This document shows positions 32,871 to 43,805 of a DNA stretch of 64,000 nucleotides, piece by piece. The notes beneath the pieces were generated by a model, which ran no database searches, was not told the origin of the DNA, and worked only from the letters and a program-made list of their open reading frames with translations. Origin of the DNA: Elmis aenea (lineage: Eukaryota; Arthropoda; Insecta; Coleoptera; Elmidae); assembly GCA_947652605.1 (NCBI GenBank), contig OX393579.1:22837674-22901673 (forward strand), read 5' to 3'. Made by a program: the position numbers and the translations under genes. The first letter of the stretch is position 1. Every line of letters begins with the position of its first letter.

Positions 32871-34618
32871 AAAAATTCAATAATCGCCGTACCAAAAATC
32901 TTACCTATATTAAATATTTTTAAGTGTATTCATCAAATATATCTTTTAATTTATATCATACGGAAATTTGTGCTTTTAAGCTTTTTCCTTCAATTTTCTC
33001 TATTTTGCTGAAAGCAAATGCTTTAACAATGAGCAAATACTTAAATTTTTAATTATGTTAATGTAATGCTTACTTTCCATTTTGTGGAACCAACGATGCG
33101 TTTTAATCACTAAACCCATTACTGCATAATGAATAATAAAACCAAAAATTAGATTGCAATATTCGATTGTTTATAGTCCACTTGTCAATTTATTAACTAA
33201 AAATTACCATTTACATAACAGGACGAAAAGTATTAGTGGTCGTAATACGTAAGCATTGTAAATTCTGTAATTTACTGATAAATAATTCACCAAGTGTCCT
33301 GTAATTTATTCTGTGTCGTAATCTAGGGAAGACAACATAATTAGGTTCGTTAATTTTTTATTGCACCACCATTTTTCATTCGTAAAATTTGTTAAAACAC
33401 TATATGGTGCGTCCCCTGAGAATTACAAACGCAAAATTGCTTGTGGTTCGGTTTAAATTTATCATTAGCAAGTTTTCACAACGCCGCTATTAAACTGCAT
33501 TATTAACGCCATAGTAGTTCAACTTAAAGTCCGTTTGAATTTAAAAGATTATTTTTTATAATAAAATTGCGCAGTGATGTAGAAACTATGAGGCCAAGTA
33601 CTGGTAATGCATTTAAAAAACATTTATACACGTGATACTATTAATCGTTGCAGTCTATTAATAAATCGATAAAACTATTAGCCGCCTTTTCAAACAAATG
33701 ACTTCATTAGTAGACCATAGGATAATATTATAGTATTAGTAATTTACGTAATTAATGTAAAGTAATGACATGTTGGTATTAGTGGACACAAAAAGCTGTT
33801 CTAATTGGTTGTTTTCAGACACGTCACTCTTCCCGTGATAAAAGACAGTAATAACAGGAGGTTGCTTGTAAATCACCCGCTAATGAAACATCTTTTTATC
33901 ATGTTGGCAACACATGCAAAGCAAAAACAAAGGCACAGTGTTAATCTGTTTGCTAAAAAATGTGTGAGCATACAGTATCTCGGAAATAATGCGATATGTT
34001 ACGGAAAAAAAATTGAAACACGAAGTGTACTTCAACGAACCAATAAAGTTGGCGTAATGTTAACAAATTTTATTTTACATTTTATGTTTCAGTGTTTTTT
34101 TTTATGTGCTTTAAAATAAGGAAAACCAAAGCACTTTAGCATGTCCTAAACCGTTGTGGACTAGTTATCGCCCATTTCTCTTTTGTTCCTCCTTCCGCAT
34201 TTATCTACTGATTAAAATAAAAGATAAAAAATCACGATTTTCCAACACAATTCACCCGTTTATTTAATTAGGCAAAAATCGGTATTTAAATCGGTGCTTT
34301 GCAGATTTAAGATTTCAGACATAGATTATGTCAAATTACTGGTAATTTTGAATTCCCCTTTATAAAAGTTAATACATGGGTGTTGAATTTAAAATGGATC
34401 TAGGATACAAGAACATTTCAATACATTTTATAGAAATAATTAAAATGTAAAATTAAACTATCTACAAGTTTTTAATATTAAATATAATATGTATAAAATT
34501 GCTAGCGCATGTTATTTTTTATTAATAATGTTACAGTTTCTCATCAATATGTTCTTACCTTAATGTGGGTTATAAACGACAATAACATTACATTACGATT
34601 TTGTTGGATTATTATATA
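32871..34618. other. No gene recognised
   Basis: AT-rich DNA. A 104-codon frame at 33805-34119 follows a pyrimidine-rich TTTTCAG, which could be a splice acceptor, but I recognise no domain and see no matching donor, so no gene is called. Confidence 0.4.
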
Positions 34619-35010
34619 CCGCGCGATTCAGTTTGACTGTCGCACCCCTATACCTTTTTTATTTTGGAGTAACCACAGCAAATGACGTTTAGATGCTATT
34701 TTTACGATGAAATATGTCGGAGTATCAATAGTCAACTTATTTTTTGAAATTACATGGTATGTATTTTTTTAATGATTTTGATAAGAGAATTGAATAATAG
34801 ATAGTGCACTAAAAAATAAGGATACATAGAAAATTTTTTGAATAAAACGATTTTAAAATGAATGATTATTTTTCACAAAATCGTTATATTTGACTAAACA
34901 AAACACGATCGCTGTAGTAATTAGCAGTTCATAACTTGGTTACTTTTATTTTATAATTTTTGACAAAAAATTATTATTTTGTGAGTATTAAATTGAAAAC
35001 ATAGATAATT
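34619..35010. repeat. Palindrome family A, single left arm
   Basis: Begins after TA with CCGCGCGATTCAGTTTGACT then GTCGCACCCCTATA, and continues through AACACGATCGCTGTAGTAAT (about 34901), the internal motif of the family. No right arm is present. Confidence 0.7.
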
Positions 35011-35269
35011 TAACCATCCTAACATGAGAACATTCGAATTAAAAAACCTAACCTAACTGTCAAACGGAACTTTTATAATGAATTTTTACGCTTAATAAAT
35101 GAGACCGCCAAGTAATTTTAACATATTTGAGTTCAGCAAGTCTAGTTTTATTAACCCACACAATTTTATCAATTTCCGACAAAGTCCGGTAAAGTGAAGT
35201 TATACCACGGTTAAATTACCAAAAATGTGCAGTTTTTTGAGACAAACTCAGAACCGTTTTCAAAAATAT

Positions 35270-35760
35270 TCTATCATTTCCGGTTTTCGAGTTATTGAAT
35301 AAAAAGTGTTTTTTTGTCTTATTAATAATGTGTCATATCTCCATTATTGTTGTAAATATCAAAAATATTTATGAAGATTATTTTTAGATATTTTTATGTT
35401 TAATTTGATTACACTAAAAAAAAAATTTTTACGCTCGCCGTTAAAAAGTTATGACACAAACTTACCTTTTTTTAAATCAGAGTGATAGTTGGCTATCACC
35501 TATTTAAATTCCTTATTTTTTTCTCATTCCAAATATATAAGGGTTGATGTATTTATTTTCAAAAATACGCAAGTTACGAAGGTTTTTTAGTTTTTTTTTA
35601 AAGAAAATCATAGTAGGCTGTGTAAACAAAAAAAAACAAGGTGTAAAACCTTAAAAAACTCATGTGGTACATGTTACCAAGGTTTTTTAATTTGTTGTTG
35701 AGATAAACATCGTAAATATTTGAACATAAGATAACAACAACATAGTCGGAATCAGTAGTA
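35270..35760. repeat. Two dispersed repeat segments (families H and I)
   Basis: 35270-35545 (family H) recurs inverted at 58765-59000: shared blocks include AAAAGTGTTTTTTTGTC, GTGTCATATCTCCATTA and TTTATGAAGATTATTTTTA. 35598-35760 (family I) recurs inverted inside the foldback element at about 53640-53795: shared blocks include AAAACAAGGTGTAAAACCTT and AAGATAACAACAA. Confidence 0.65.
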
Positions 35761-35770
35761 TGGTAGTATA

Positions 35771-36832
35771 CAGGGTGTTTCTTAAGTATTGCAAAAAACT
35801 TCAGGAGGTGATTCCTTATCAAAAATTGAGGGGGTTCTTTCATATAAATTTTTTTCCTTAGACGTCTCCTTTCGAAGTTACAACCCTCTAAAGGGGAGCG
35901 ATAAAATTAGGTTTTTATTTTATTTCTCAAATTTGGATGAAGGTAGGAGAATGATATTTGGTAGATGTTTTATGCTTATTGAAAGGTTTCCCATAGCAAT
36001 ATTTTTAATCATCTCCCTCCTTCACAGGGTGCTGAAAAGTGCGACCTCTGTTGATTTTTTTATCAGAACTTTTTTGGAAGCTTAAAAATTTTAATTTAAA
36101 ATTTATTTTTTGAAAGCTTGATTTATTTAGAAACTTTTTTAATTTATTAGTTCTTTTCGTAAAACCTACCGTTTTTGAGTAAAAAATAAAATAAGTAAAC
36201 ATGACCATCAAATATTCCAACATAAAGTAATTCGTTTTGGTGGTTGCCATGGTTTGCTTATGTTCATATTGGGTAGAATTGAAGGGCGTTATAGCGTTGT
36301 CGCCGCGTAAACGTCAATAATGAATAACATCTGTCAATTCTACCCAATATGAACATAAACAAACCATGGCAACCACCAAAATGAATCGTTTTATATTGGA
36401 ATATTTGATGGTTCGTGTTTACTTATGTTATTTTTTACTCAAAAACGGTGGGTTTAACGAGAAAAACTAAAGAATAAAAAGAGTTTCTAAATAAATCAAA
36501 CTTTCAAAAAACCAATTTTTAGTTGAAAAATTTTAACCAACCAAAAAGTTTTGATAAAAAAACCAACAGGGGTCGCACTTTTCAGCCCCCTGTGAAGGTG
36601 GGTGATAATTAAAAATATTTTTAATTAAGTATAAAACATCTACCAAATATCATTCTCCTACATTTATCCAAATTTGAGAAATAAAATAAAAACCCAATTT
36701 TTCTGCTCCCCTTTAGGGGGGTGTAATTCCGAAAGGAGACGTCTAAGGAAAAAAATTTATATCAAAGACCCCTCTTAATTTTCGATCAGAAATCACTTCC
36801 AGATTTTTTTGCAATACTTAAGAAACACCCTG
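35771..36832. mobile_element. Palindromic TA-flanked element, family J, copy 1
   Basis: Flanked by TA; begins CAGGGTGTTTCTTAAGTATT and ends AATACTTAAGAAACACCCTG. Inverted matches run through GACGTCTCCTTTCG (about 35859 and 36735), ATGATATTTGGTAGATGTTT (about 35950 and 36635), and CCATGGTTTGCTTATGTTCA (36247) with its complement near 36344. The turn lies near 36300. No coding capacity; frames within it are arm by-products. Copy 2 is at 61089-62087. Confidence 0.92.
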
Positions 36833-36835
36833 TAT

Positions 36836-36985
36836 ATCGGAATATCGATATATCGATATATCGACATATCGATATATCGATGAAATTGGTTTCTCCTGTT
36901 GCTTGATTGGATAAAATTAAAACGAAGGTTTTAAAACCAGAAAACCTTGGTTTTAATTTTATCGATATATCGACATACTTATCTG
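36836..36985. repeat. Decayed relative of the 22203 hAT MITE
   Basis: Runs of ATATCGATATATCG (36838-36883) flank AAATTGGTTTCTCCTGTT, a block also present at 22286 in the intact MITE. ATAAAATTAAAAC near 36911 pairs with GTTTTAATTTTAT near 36950. The termini are not intact. Confidence 0.6.
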
Positions 36986-36989
36986 AAAA

Positions 36990-37590
36990 ATCTACAAATG
37001 CGGCGTTGCCACGTTTAATTCATAATTTAATTGACCAAAGCTTTGTTGTCGCTTTTCTAAAAATACATATCAAATCTAAATAATCTATTCTAACTGACAA
37101 ATCTGTACACGTCTTTTAAAACGTTACATACCTAACAAATATGTAAAAATAGCAAAACCGCGTTGTTGCAGGCATATATTCACTTTCACGTTTGTTTCGA
37201 CTTTAAATGTCTAATAAATGTCACTTTGAAAACGACTCGCATAAAAGCGATCGCTTATTTAAAACTGTTATTTTTGAATGAAACCAATCATACGTTACGA
37301 CAATATTACACAAGAGCGAAATTTTTGTACATATACACGACAAAACATCGAGAACATCTAACAAAGAATGTCTTCCAATTCCATTCTAGATATCAAAATC
37401 AATCGTTTTTATCAACATTCTGTGCGTTTTCTACGGTTCGTTATATTACACTGTACCATTGATTTGTCACATTTTTCAATATATTGTATGCCAGGGAAGT
37501 TTTGTACCCTTTGTAACAGTAATAAATAGTTCTTTTACACTCACGAAATGAATACCACAAAAACAGGTGCGGCATAAAATATAAGAGTAG
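36990..37590. other. No gene recognised
   Basis: AT-rich DNA with a 99-codon frame at 37163-37462 that shows no recognisable domain. Confidence 0.4.
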
Positions 37591-37598
37591 GTACTGGC

Positions 37599-38625
37599 CA
37601 GGGCCGTGCAAACGGAGGGTGCGGTGGATGCACCGCACCCGGGCCCCCAAATGACCCATGCTCTTAAGTGTATTATATGTAAAGTTATTTAAAAGTTTTA
37701 CTCTGCATGTTGGATTCGGAAGATTTCGATATAATGGGTAAAAAATCGTGTTTTAAGTAACACTTCAGTGGCGTAACTGTAGGATCGGGGCCCACGCAAT
37801 TCTTTCTTTTTTTCCAGAAAAGTGCAAGTTTAACCGCGCAAACTCGACTAAATAGCCAATAGCGGGTACGCTATAACCTATAAAACAGTAAAGTTGTCAC
37901 TTGTCAGTTGGTAAACTCGTACTGTCGTGAATATTTATTGTTTTACTGTGATTTTGTGCATTATTTTTCTCACATAGGTACTTTAAGGTAGGGTGACCAT
38001 TCGTCCCCGATTTTCATAATTTTCCTGTACACATTAAAAAATAACGAATGTATGGTACTTTCACTGTTGCCAAATTATGCAAATCTGTTAGTCTGGCAAC
38101 ATTGTAACAGTGTAACCGCTTATTGGCCACGAAAACTGGAGTGGGGAGGAGTTTTTGTACGTAGCTGTCAGCCACCACCGATAAATAAAGTGTCAAGTCC
38201 GATTAGGTTATGTTAGGTTAGGTTACTTAAGATTACCAAACGTCCTCTCTCCTGGACATATCCTCTTCTTTTTGAAATATGCAAATATGCGTGGGTTTTA
38301 ATTTCCGCTAATTTAATTTGAATTTCATTTATTAAAATAAAAGTTGTGGTTTGTAGTGTACGGGAAACGGAAAAATAGATTTCACGAAAGTTAAGTTAAA
38401 GACCTTTTTTTGTAAGCCTAGCTTAGTGTCCCCGAAAGTCCGGGGGAAATTTTTTTCCTTCTATTATTACCATCAAATAGGGATGAATGTACATATGTAT
38501 TGGATTGAAACAGCTTCGGGGCCCGCAGTCACAAAAGTACCTCCCCATCGTCTCCGATAAAAAAATAAAAGGGGCCCCATCCACATTTTTGCACCCGGGC
38601 CCCCGAATGTACTTGCACGGCCCTG
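37599..38625. mobile_element. hAT-type element, 1027 bp
   Basis: Begins CAGGGCCGTGCAAACGGAGG and ends GTACTTGCACGGCCCTG, flanked by the exact 8-bp duplication GTACTGGC (37591-37598, 38626-38633). GC-rich GGGGCCC/GCACCCGGGCCCCC units lie near both ends. Inside are CAGTGGCGTAACTG (37768) and TAGGGTGACCATTCGTCC (37990), both reminiscent of other hAT termini, so it may hold nested debris. No transposase recognised. Confidence 0.9.
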
Positions 38626-38689
38626 GTACTGGCTTTTTTATTTTACTAACTATTTCATGTAGGTACAACCTTTCTGATTAAAGACATTT

Positions 38690-39189
38690 GTTTTGTTAAA
38701 AAATATTTACAAAGAAAAAAAGGAAGTAGAGAATTTGAGTTATAAATGCAATGTTTACAATCTTTTAACCACTTGTTTACGAAAGCATGGCAAAGTTTGA
38801 TTAGAACATGTTTACAAAAGTTTGCCATATCTCGGTTATGTTTTGCAACAAATATATAAAACTATCTATTTGAAAAGCTAAGAAAATGCTTTATTACCTA
38901 TAGGTACGTATAAAGTATAAAAGAAATTTGTTTTTAAATTAAGAATAGAAATCTGTTTAACAAACCTTGTTAACATTTTGTTCTATTTTAATAAATAAAG
39001 AGGTTATTGTAAATTTTCAAAAATTATAAAATTTCATTTTTCGGCATTGTGCCAAAATACAAAACCATACAAAAAATCTGATTACACAGGCGTTCTTAAA
39101 AAGAAAATAGCCCAAGAGACCCATCTCAGATTTTCGCCAACTATTACGGTAACCGGTAAGGCATTCGAATTTGGTCCCTGTACACCGTA
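38690..39189. repeat. Partial copy of palindromic family B
   Basis: The right part matches the right arm of 4952-5547: TGTGCCAAAATACAAAACC (variant), AAAATCTGATTACACAGGCG, ATAGCCCAAGAGACCC, ATTCGAATTTGGTCCC. The left terminus is missing. Confidence 0.65.
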
Positions 39190-39543
39190 TAGGTAGCAAG
39201 ATGAATAACGGCTAATGATTGTAAGCAAAAAAATGTGTTTTAACGTTGACTGTAGAACTTAAATTTTAAATTTCAACTTTCTTATTAACCATATTACCGA
39301 ATTGAAATTCGTATTCGTAAGTTAAGCAAAAGCCTTAATTGTATAGCGTTGTTAAAATTTACCCAGTCTGTTTAATTTTAAGATGAGATACTCTAGTTTA
39401 GATTTTAATGTTATCACTTGACTAATTTTAATATAAATACAATCATTATCAAATTTTAAAAATAGAACCAATATAGGCCTAGTTGGTGTTTCGTTTAATA
39501 AAAGGCAGGGGTATATCAGATTTAAATTATAATAATATACCTA

Positions 39544-40420
39544 CCGGGTTATCCAGTTTGACTGTAGCAACCCTATAACTTTATTATTTTAAGAGGAAAC
39601 CTCTATAAACTTTATATTTTTGTAGATCGCAGCAAATTATCTTTTAAATGAAGTTACAATGTTTTTTTCTACGATAAGTGACTACACTTTTTTTTAATGA
39701 CGTAGAATACATTTTTATTTATTCTGATAGAAAATTTAATTTTAAAACCGATGATGAACTAAAACAAAATTTCAATACATAGGTAAATTTTTGAGAAAAA
39801 TGAGTTTAAAATTATTTACTGTTTTTCACAAAACAGCTGTTTTTAACAAGATAGAACACGATCGCTGTAGTAATTGACACTTTATAACTTGTGTAGGTAA
39901 ACATGTTTTATTTTTCAAGAAATATGATTATTTCCTGAGCATTAAATTAAAACGCTTGAATACACACTCACAGAAGCAATCGACAGAAGGTCTATATTCA
40001 ATGTAATATCTACTCACAAAATAAAGATTTTGTCGAAAAATAACAAAACAGAATTAGACAAGTTATAAACTATCAATTAGGTACTACAGCGATCGTGTTT
40101 TGTCTTGTTATATACAACGGTTTTGTGAAAAATAATAAATAATTTTCAACCATTTTTTTCTCAATATTTCCTAGGTGTGTTAATTCTTTTAATGTACTAT
40201 CAGATTTAGAATTGCATTCTTTATCAAATTAATAAAAATAAGTATACTATGTGATTTCAAAAAAAGTTTACTTTCGACAGTCGATATATTTCACCGTAAA
40301 AAAACAATGTAACGTCATTTGATAGAGATTTATCTGCAATTTAAAAAATTGTGGTTTATAGGAGTTTCCTCTTAAAATAACAAAGTTATAGAGGTGCGAC
40401 AGTCAAACTGAATCATCCGG
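39544..40420. mobile_element. Palindromic TA-flanked element, family A, full copy
   Basis: Flanked by TA; begins CCGGGTTATCCAGTTTGACT and ends AGTCAAACTGAATCATCCGG. The arms share TAACTTTATTATTTTAAGAG and its complement, and AACACGATCGCTGTAGTAAT (39854) and its complement near 40082. The turn lies near 39990. No coding capacity. Related copies or arms are at 2105, 34619, 44625, 45695, 53073 and 63669. Confidence 0.9.
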
Positions 40421-40422
40421 TA

Positions 40423-40864
40423 TATGTATATAATCTTTCTCATTGAACTTTAGTATTTTACTTTAACAAGTAGGTAGAAATGTACGTAGAGTTACATGCT
40501 TTTAAAATAATATTAAAAAAACAAATGAATTACAAAAGCATGTTTAACAACATTCAGGTTTTGCCTTTCGGCTATGTCTCGGAAAAGGATTTATATATTT
40601 GATTTCCATTTTTGCTTTCATAAAATGAGTTTATAAAACCCTAAGAGTATCTGTCTAAGACTTTATTTTTAGACGAAATATGCTCGCCGACAAAATGATT
40701 TAAATTGCTAAAACTTGTACATTTGCATGTTAAAAAAATATAATTTTGATTATTATAAAACTCGTCAATTGATAACATAAAAATCCAATTTGACACCTAC
40801 AACAAATAAAAACGTTAAATTTCGCACCTCAAAAACTGAGCAAGCCGGGTAAACTTTATTTATG
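40423..40864. other. No gene recognised
   Basis: AT-rich DNA between two elements. Confidence 0.4.
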
Positions 40865-40872
40865 CTATACGA

Positions 40873-41139
40873 CAGGGGTCGGCAACGCGGCGTCCACGGT
40901 GAGATTTTTATGCGCCCTCATTTATATTACACACAAACGGTGTTAGGAAATCAGTTCTATGGTACGCTCAGAGGCATTGTTAACCGACCGAAATGTGCGA
41001 ATTTGAACCTTATGTATTACGTCCATAAGGCCACTACCGGAAATAAAATCTTTAATATTTTGAAGTTTTTTTGGGGTGCTCCCCAATAACTTTTGAATTT
41101 ATATTGCGCCCTTATTAACAAAAAGGTTGCCGACCCCTG
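40873..41139. mobile_element. Non-autonomous hAT element (MITE), 267 bp
   Basis: Begins CAGGGGTCGGCAACG and ends GGTTGCCGACCCCTG, flanked by CTATACGA (40865-40872) and GTATACGA (41141-41148), an 8-bp duplication with one mismatch and one extra base at the right. A 75-codon frame inside has no recognised domain. Confidence 0.85.
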
Positions 41140-41339
41140 CGTATACGAGATTAGGGTCTTTGTCTCGCGTACGAATGTCAAATGTCGAATGTCTTATGTT
41201 AATAATAAAAAAGTTAAAGTTATTAGTAAAAAAAAAAGTTTTTTTTGATTTTCTATGTTTCAGAATATATCAGTGATGAGTATAAAATGCACATTTTTAT
41301 TTAGATTTCATAAAGCTCATAAAAACACACTTCTTTGCT

Positions 41340-41545
41340 ATATTAACTATCCTTTTATGTAGGCCGATTTTTTAAATCGCCATGTTCTTTATGTTCAATC
41401 CTATGGAATTTTTATGTAAAACAATAACTTATTTAAAATACACCCCCAAATGGCAACCTTTTGTTTCATATAACCAACCCTGTATTTTTATTATTCACAA
41501 TGATAGCAGTACACGAAAAAGTAGAACACCCTGTATGGAACCAAC
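41340..41545. repeat. Dispersed repeat (family K) ending CACCCTGTA
   Basis: Shares with 63470-63612 the ordered blocks TTTAAAATACACNCC, AACCAACCCTGTATTTT (variant), ATTATTCACAATGATA (variant) and an end ACACCCTGTAT. It looks like one arm of another CAGGGTG element. Confidence 0.5.
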
Positions 41546-41559
41546 TCTCTATACCGACG

Positions 41560-42448
41560 CGACATAGACTTTAAAACAATTAAAAGATTTTGCAGGCAAT
41601 ACTGAGGGACGATTAAAAACGTTTATAGATAAGATAAAGACAAACAAAGGACGCTCTAATTACCGTCGTTAGCTCGAAATAGATATTACTCAATCGAAAT
41701 CGAAATTAATGTAACAGCTTCACAGTATTTTTTATCAATTCACGAATTCATCGTAAAAAAAAATTATTGCAACTGAAAATACGTAAAATAAATTGCTTTA
41801 TCGTTTTGTTTATAATTTACATCAATTATTTATGCATATTTCAACAGTTAGTAGATACTTTATTAATATAAACTAAAAATTTTTAAAGTAAGATGTAATA
41901 TGTCCTGCAACTAAAACTAAGTTTGTTCTGCCCTAGAAAATACTTAAATTGAGTGTTAGTTAAACAAGTTTGCAGTCGTTAATTTAGAGGTTTAAGACTC
42001 AACTTTTACGTGTACTCTTTTACTCTGGAAACAACACATTAAAGAGCTGCTGAAGTGGTCAAATTAGTTGTTAACGTCTTTAAAAACAAGTTCGAAATCG
42101 TTTACAAAGGCGACAATTGGCCATTCAACGTAATGAGTAAATAGAAACAGCATTCTCTGAAACATTCCAGTTTTATGACACCCCGAGTAAAGCAAAGAGT
42201 ACAAAAAAGTACAATTACAACACAGAAAATTATCATGCTTTAATTATTTAGTTCTTGTAACACGTTTATAAAACTATAGATTAATATGCTAAAAGCAATG
42301 TTTTTATAGATACCTTTACTAGCTTTTAATTCCGCGACAGTGTACTTAAATTGACATATAACATAGTGTACTCGACTATAACACTTTCGTTGCCGACTCT
42401 GAGGTAACGTCATGTGACTGTTTCCGACATGGTATTAAATTGTACGCT
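41560..42448. other. No gene recognised
   Basis: AT-rich DNA; nothing identifiable. Confidence 0.45.
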
Positions 42449-42929
42449 CCCACAGACAAAGGCAGTACACCGCTCAGTACGGTAAGCCATTCATATCTGG
42501 AACATTTAAATATGGAATGTTCAAATGTGGAAAATGCACCGATAGAATCGTTCAACGCTGGAACCACTCAACGCAGGATGCATGCAACGATGGAACCATG
42601 CAATCGTTCATCGTTGAAAAGCTCAAATCTGGAATCCAGAAATTAAGAATTTTTGCTGCCCTCTATATTACAATAGCTAAAGTATTATATAATTACAGAA
42701 TACTTCGTTTTATATTTTATCTTAATTATTGTACAGAGGAAGATAAAAACATTAGCCGCATTCGTTATCTATAACCGTAGGTTATATTGTATTTTTAACC
42801 CAACTTCGGTTATAAAAATCGATTATAAGTAGCAGTTAAAACCGACATAACCTAATTTTTATAACTTTTTGTCATTGAAGGTTATAACGTTATAACATAG
42901 GTTATAACCACGTTATAACATAGGTTAAT

Positions 42930-43248
42930 ATGGATAAAATGAAAAGAAAAAGATTTCCAAAAAAAATAAAGGAGATCAATCGCAAAGAATCTCGAAGGAG
43001 ATATTCCACTGAGGAAATCACCACTTTGGCTCAATGGATAGCTGAAAATCCACTAAATGGAGAGGATAAAGGTAGGTAAACAAACGTTAATGCATTATTC
43101 AGTACCTATTCTTAATTGTTGTATGTAATTTATAGTTCAGTTGTTTAAATTTTTTGCAGGAGTAAATAAAAATAAAGAGACGACAATCTCTTATATTAGA
43201 AGGATGTTTTATATATTTTATAACCTACATCTGTCAAATTTTGGTTAA
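42930..43248 (+). CDS. Candidate two-exon ORF in a TIR element, function unknown
   Basis: Exon 1 (42930-43071) starts at ATG and reads MDKMKRKRFPKKIKEINRK, then ESRRRYSTEEITTLAQWIAE and NPLNGEDK. A GTAGGT donor follows at 43072. TTTTTTTGCAG at 43149-43159 is a good acceptor, and exon 2 (43160-43248) restores the frame with GVNKNKETTISYIRRMFYIF, then YNLHLSNFG and a stop. The joined product would be 76 residues: a very basic N-terminus followed by a helix with Leu-Ala-Gln-Trp, a little like a Myb/SANT-type start. I do not recognise the family. The position just inside the TIRs suggests it is the remnant of an element-encoded DNA-binding protein, cut short by the nested MITE that begins 12 bases later. 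The splice pair is inferred from consensus only. Confidence 0.45.
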
Positions 43249-43259
43249 ACCGTCTAATG

Positions 43260-43409
43260 GGTCATTCTAAACAGATGAATCTTCCTTAGGTGTAAACACA
43301 TTTTACTGTGGTTACCTTTGTTAATAACAATCATAATCTCAATGGCAACAATGGTAACCACAGTAAAATGTGTTTACACCTAAGGAAGATTCATCTGTTT
43401 AGAATGACC
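43260..43409. mobile_element. Hairpin MITE with perfect 57-bp arms
   Basis: The first 57 bases (GGTCATTCTAAACAGATGAA onward, through GTGGTTACC) are exactly complementary to the last 57 (GGTAACCAC through TTTAGAATGACC), with about 36 bases between. It is nested within 42754-43522. No clear target duplication. Confidence 0.82.
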
Positions 43410-43534
43410 TATATAACTTTTTGATATAACATCTGTCATTCGTTTTCTAGGTTATAATTTTAGGTTATATGAACGGTTATACTACCTTTTATAACCCTCA
43501 GTTATAGATAACGAATGCGGCTATTGTGTTAATG

Positions 43535-43805
43535 CAAGGGTTTTCAACCTTTTTGTACCCCCGCAACCCATTTTCATAAAACAAATTGCGCCCCTCACTT
43601 TTCGTAACAAACTAATTTCATCAATACTGTTCTGATATACCTAACAATTATTTATTGGGCTACAAAACAATATACCATATTCTGTATAAATAAAGTTCTT
43701 TTTGTTTGTTTGTGTTCAAAAATGATATTTTGGTAACAGCTGCGCGCCTTTGCAATAGTCTCGCGCCCCTCTAGAGGAGCGTGCCCCACAGGTTGGCAAC
43801 CACTG
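43535..43805. mobile_element. Non-autonomous hAT element (MITE), 271 bp
   Basis: Begins CAAGGGTTTTCAACCTTTTT and ends ACAGGTTGGCAACCACTG. Flanks TGTTAATG (43527-43534) and TGTTAACG (43806-43813) are an 8-bp duplication with one mismatch. GCGCCCCTC words occur near both ends (43589, 43763). It landed 12 bp from the element ending at 43522. Confidence 0.85.

Larger units (their letters stand above)
42754..43522 (+). mobile_element. Small TIR element carrying a candidate two-exon gene
   Basis: Begins AGCCGCATTCGTTATCTATA and ends TATAGATAACGAATGCGGCT. Flanks allow either a 3-bp duplication ATT or a TA duplication; the two cannot be told apart here. GTTATAAC units recur inside both ends (42878-42920 and 43450-43500). 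It contains the candidate gene at 42930-43248 and a nested MITE at 43260-43409. Confidence 0.8.

Noticed and set aside
33805..34119. 104-codon frame after a possible splice acceptor
   Set aside because: TTTTCAG upstream is common by chance; no domain, no partner exon and no promoter could be supported.
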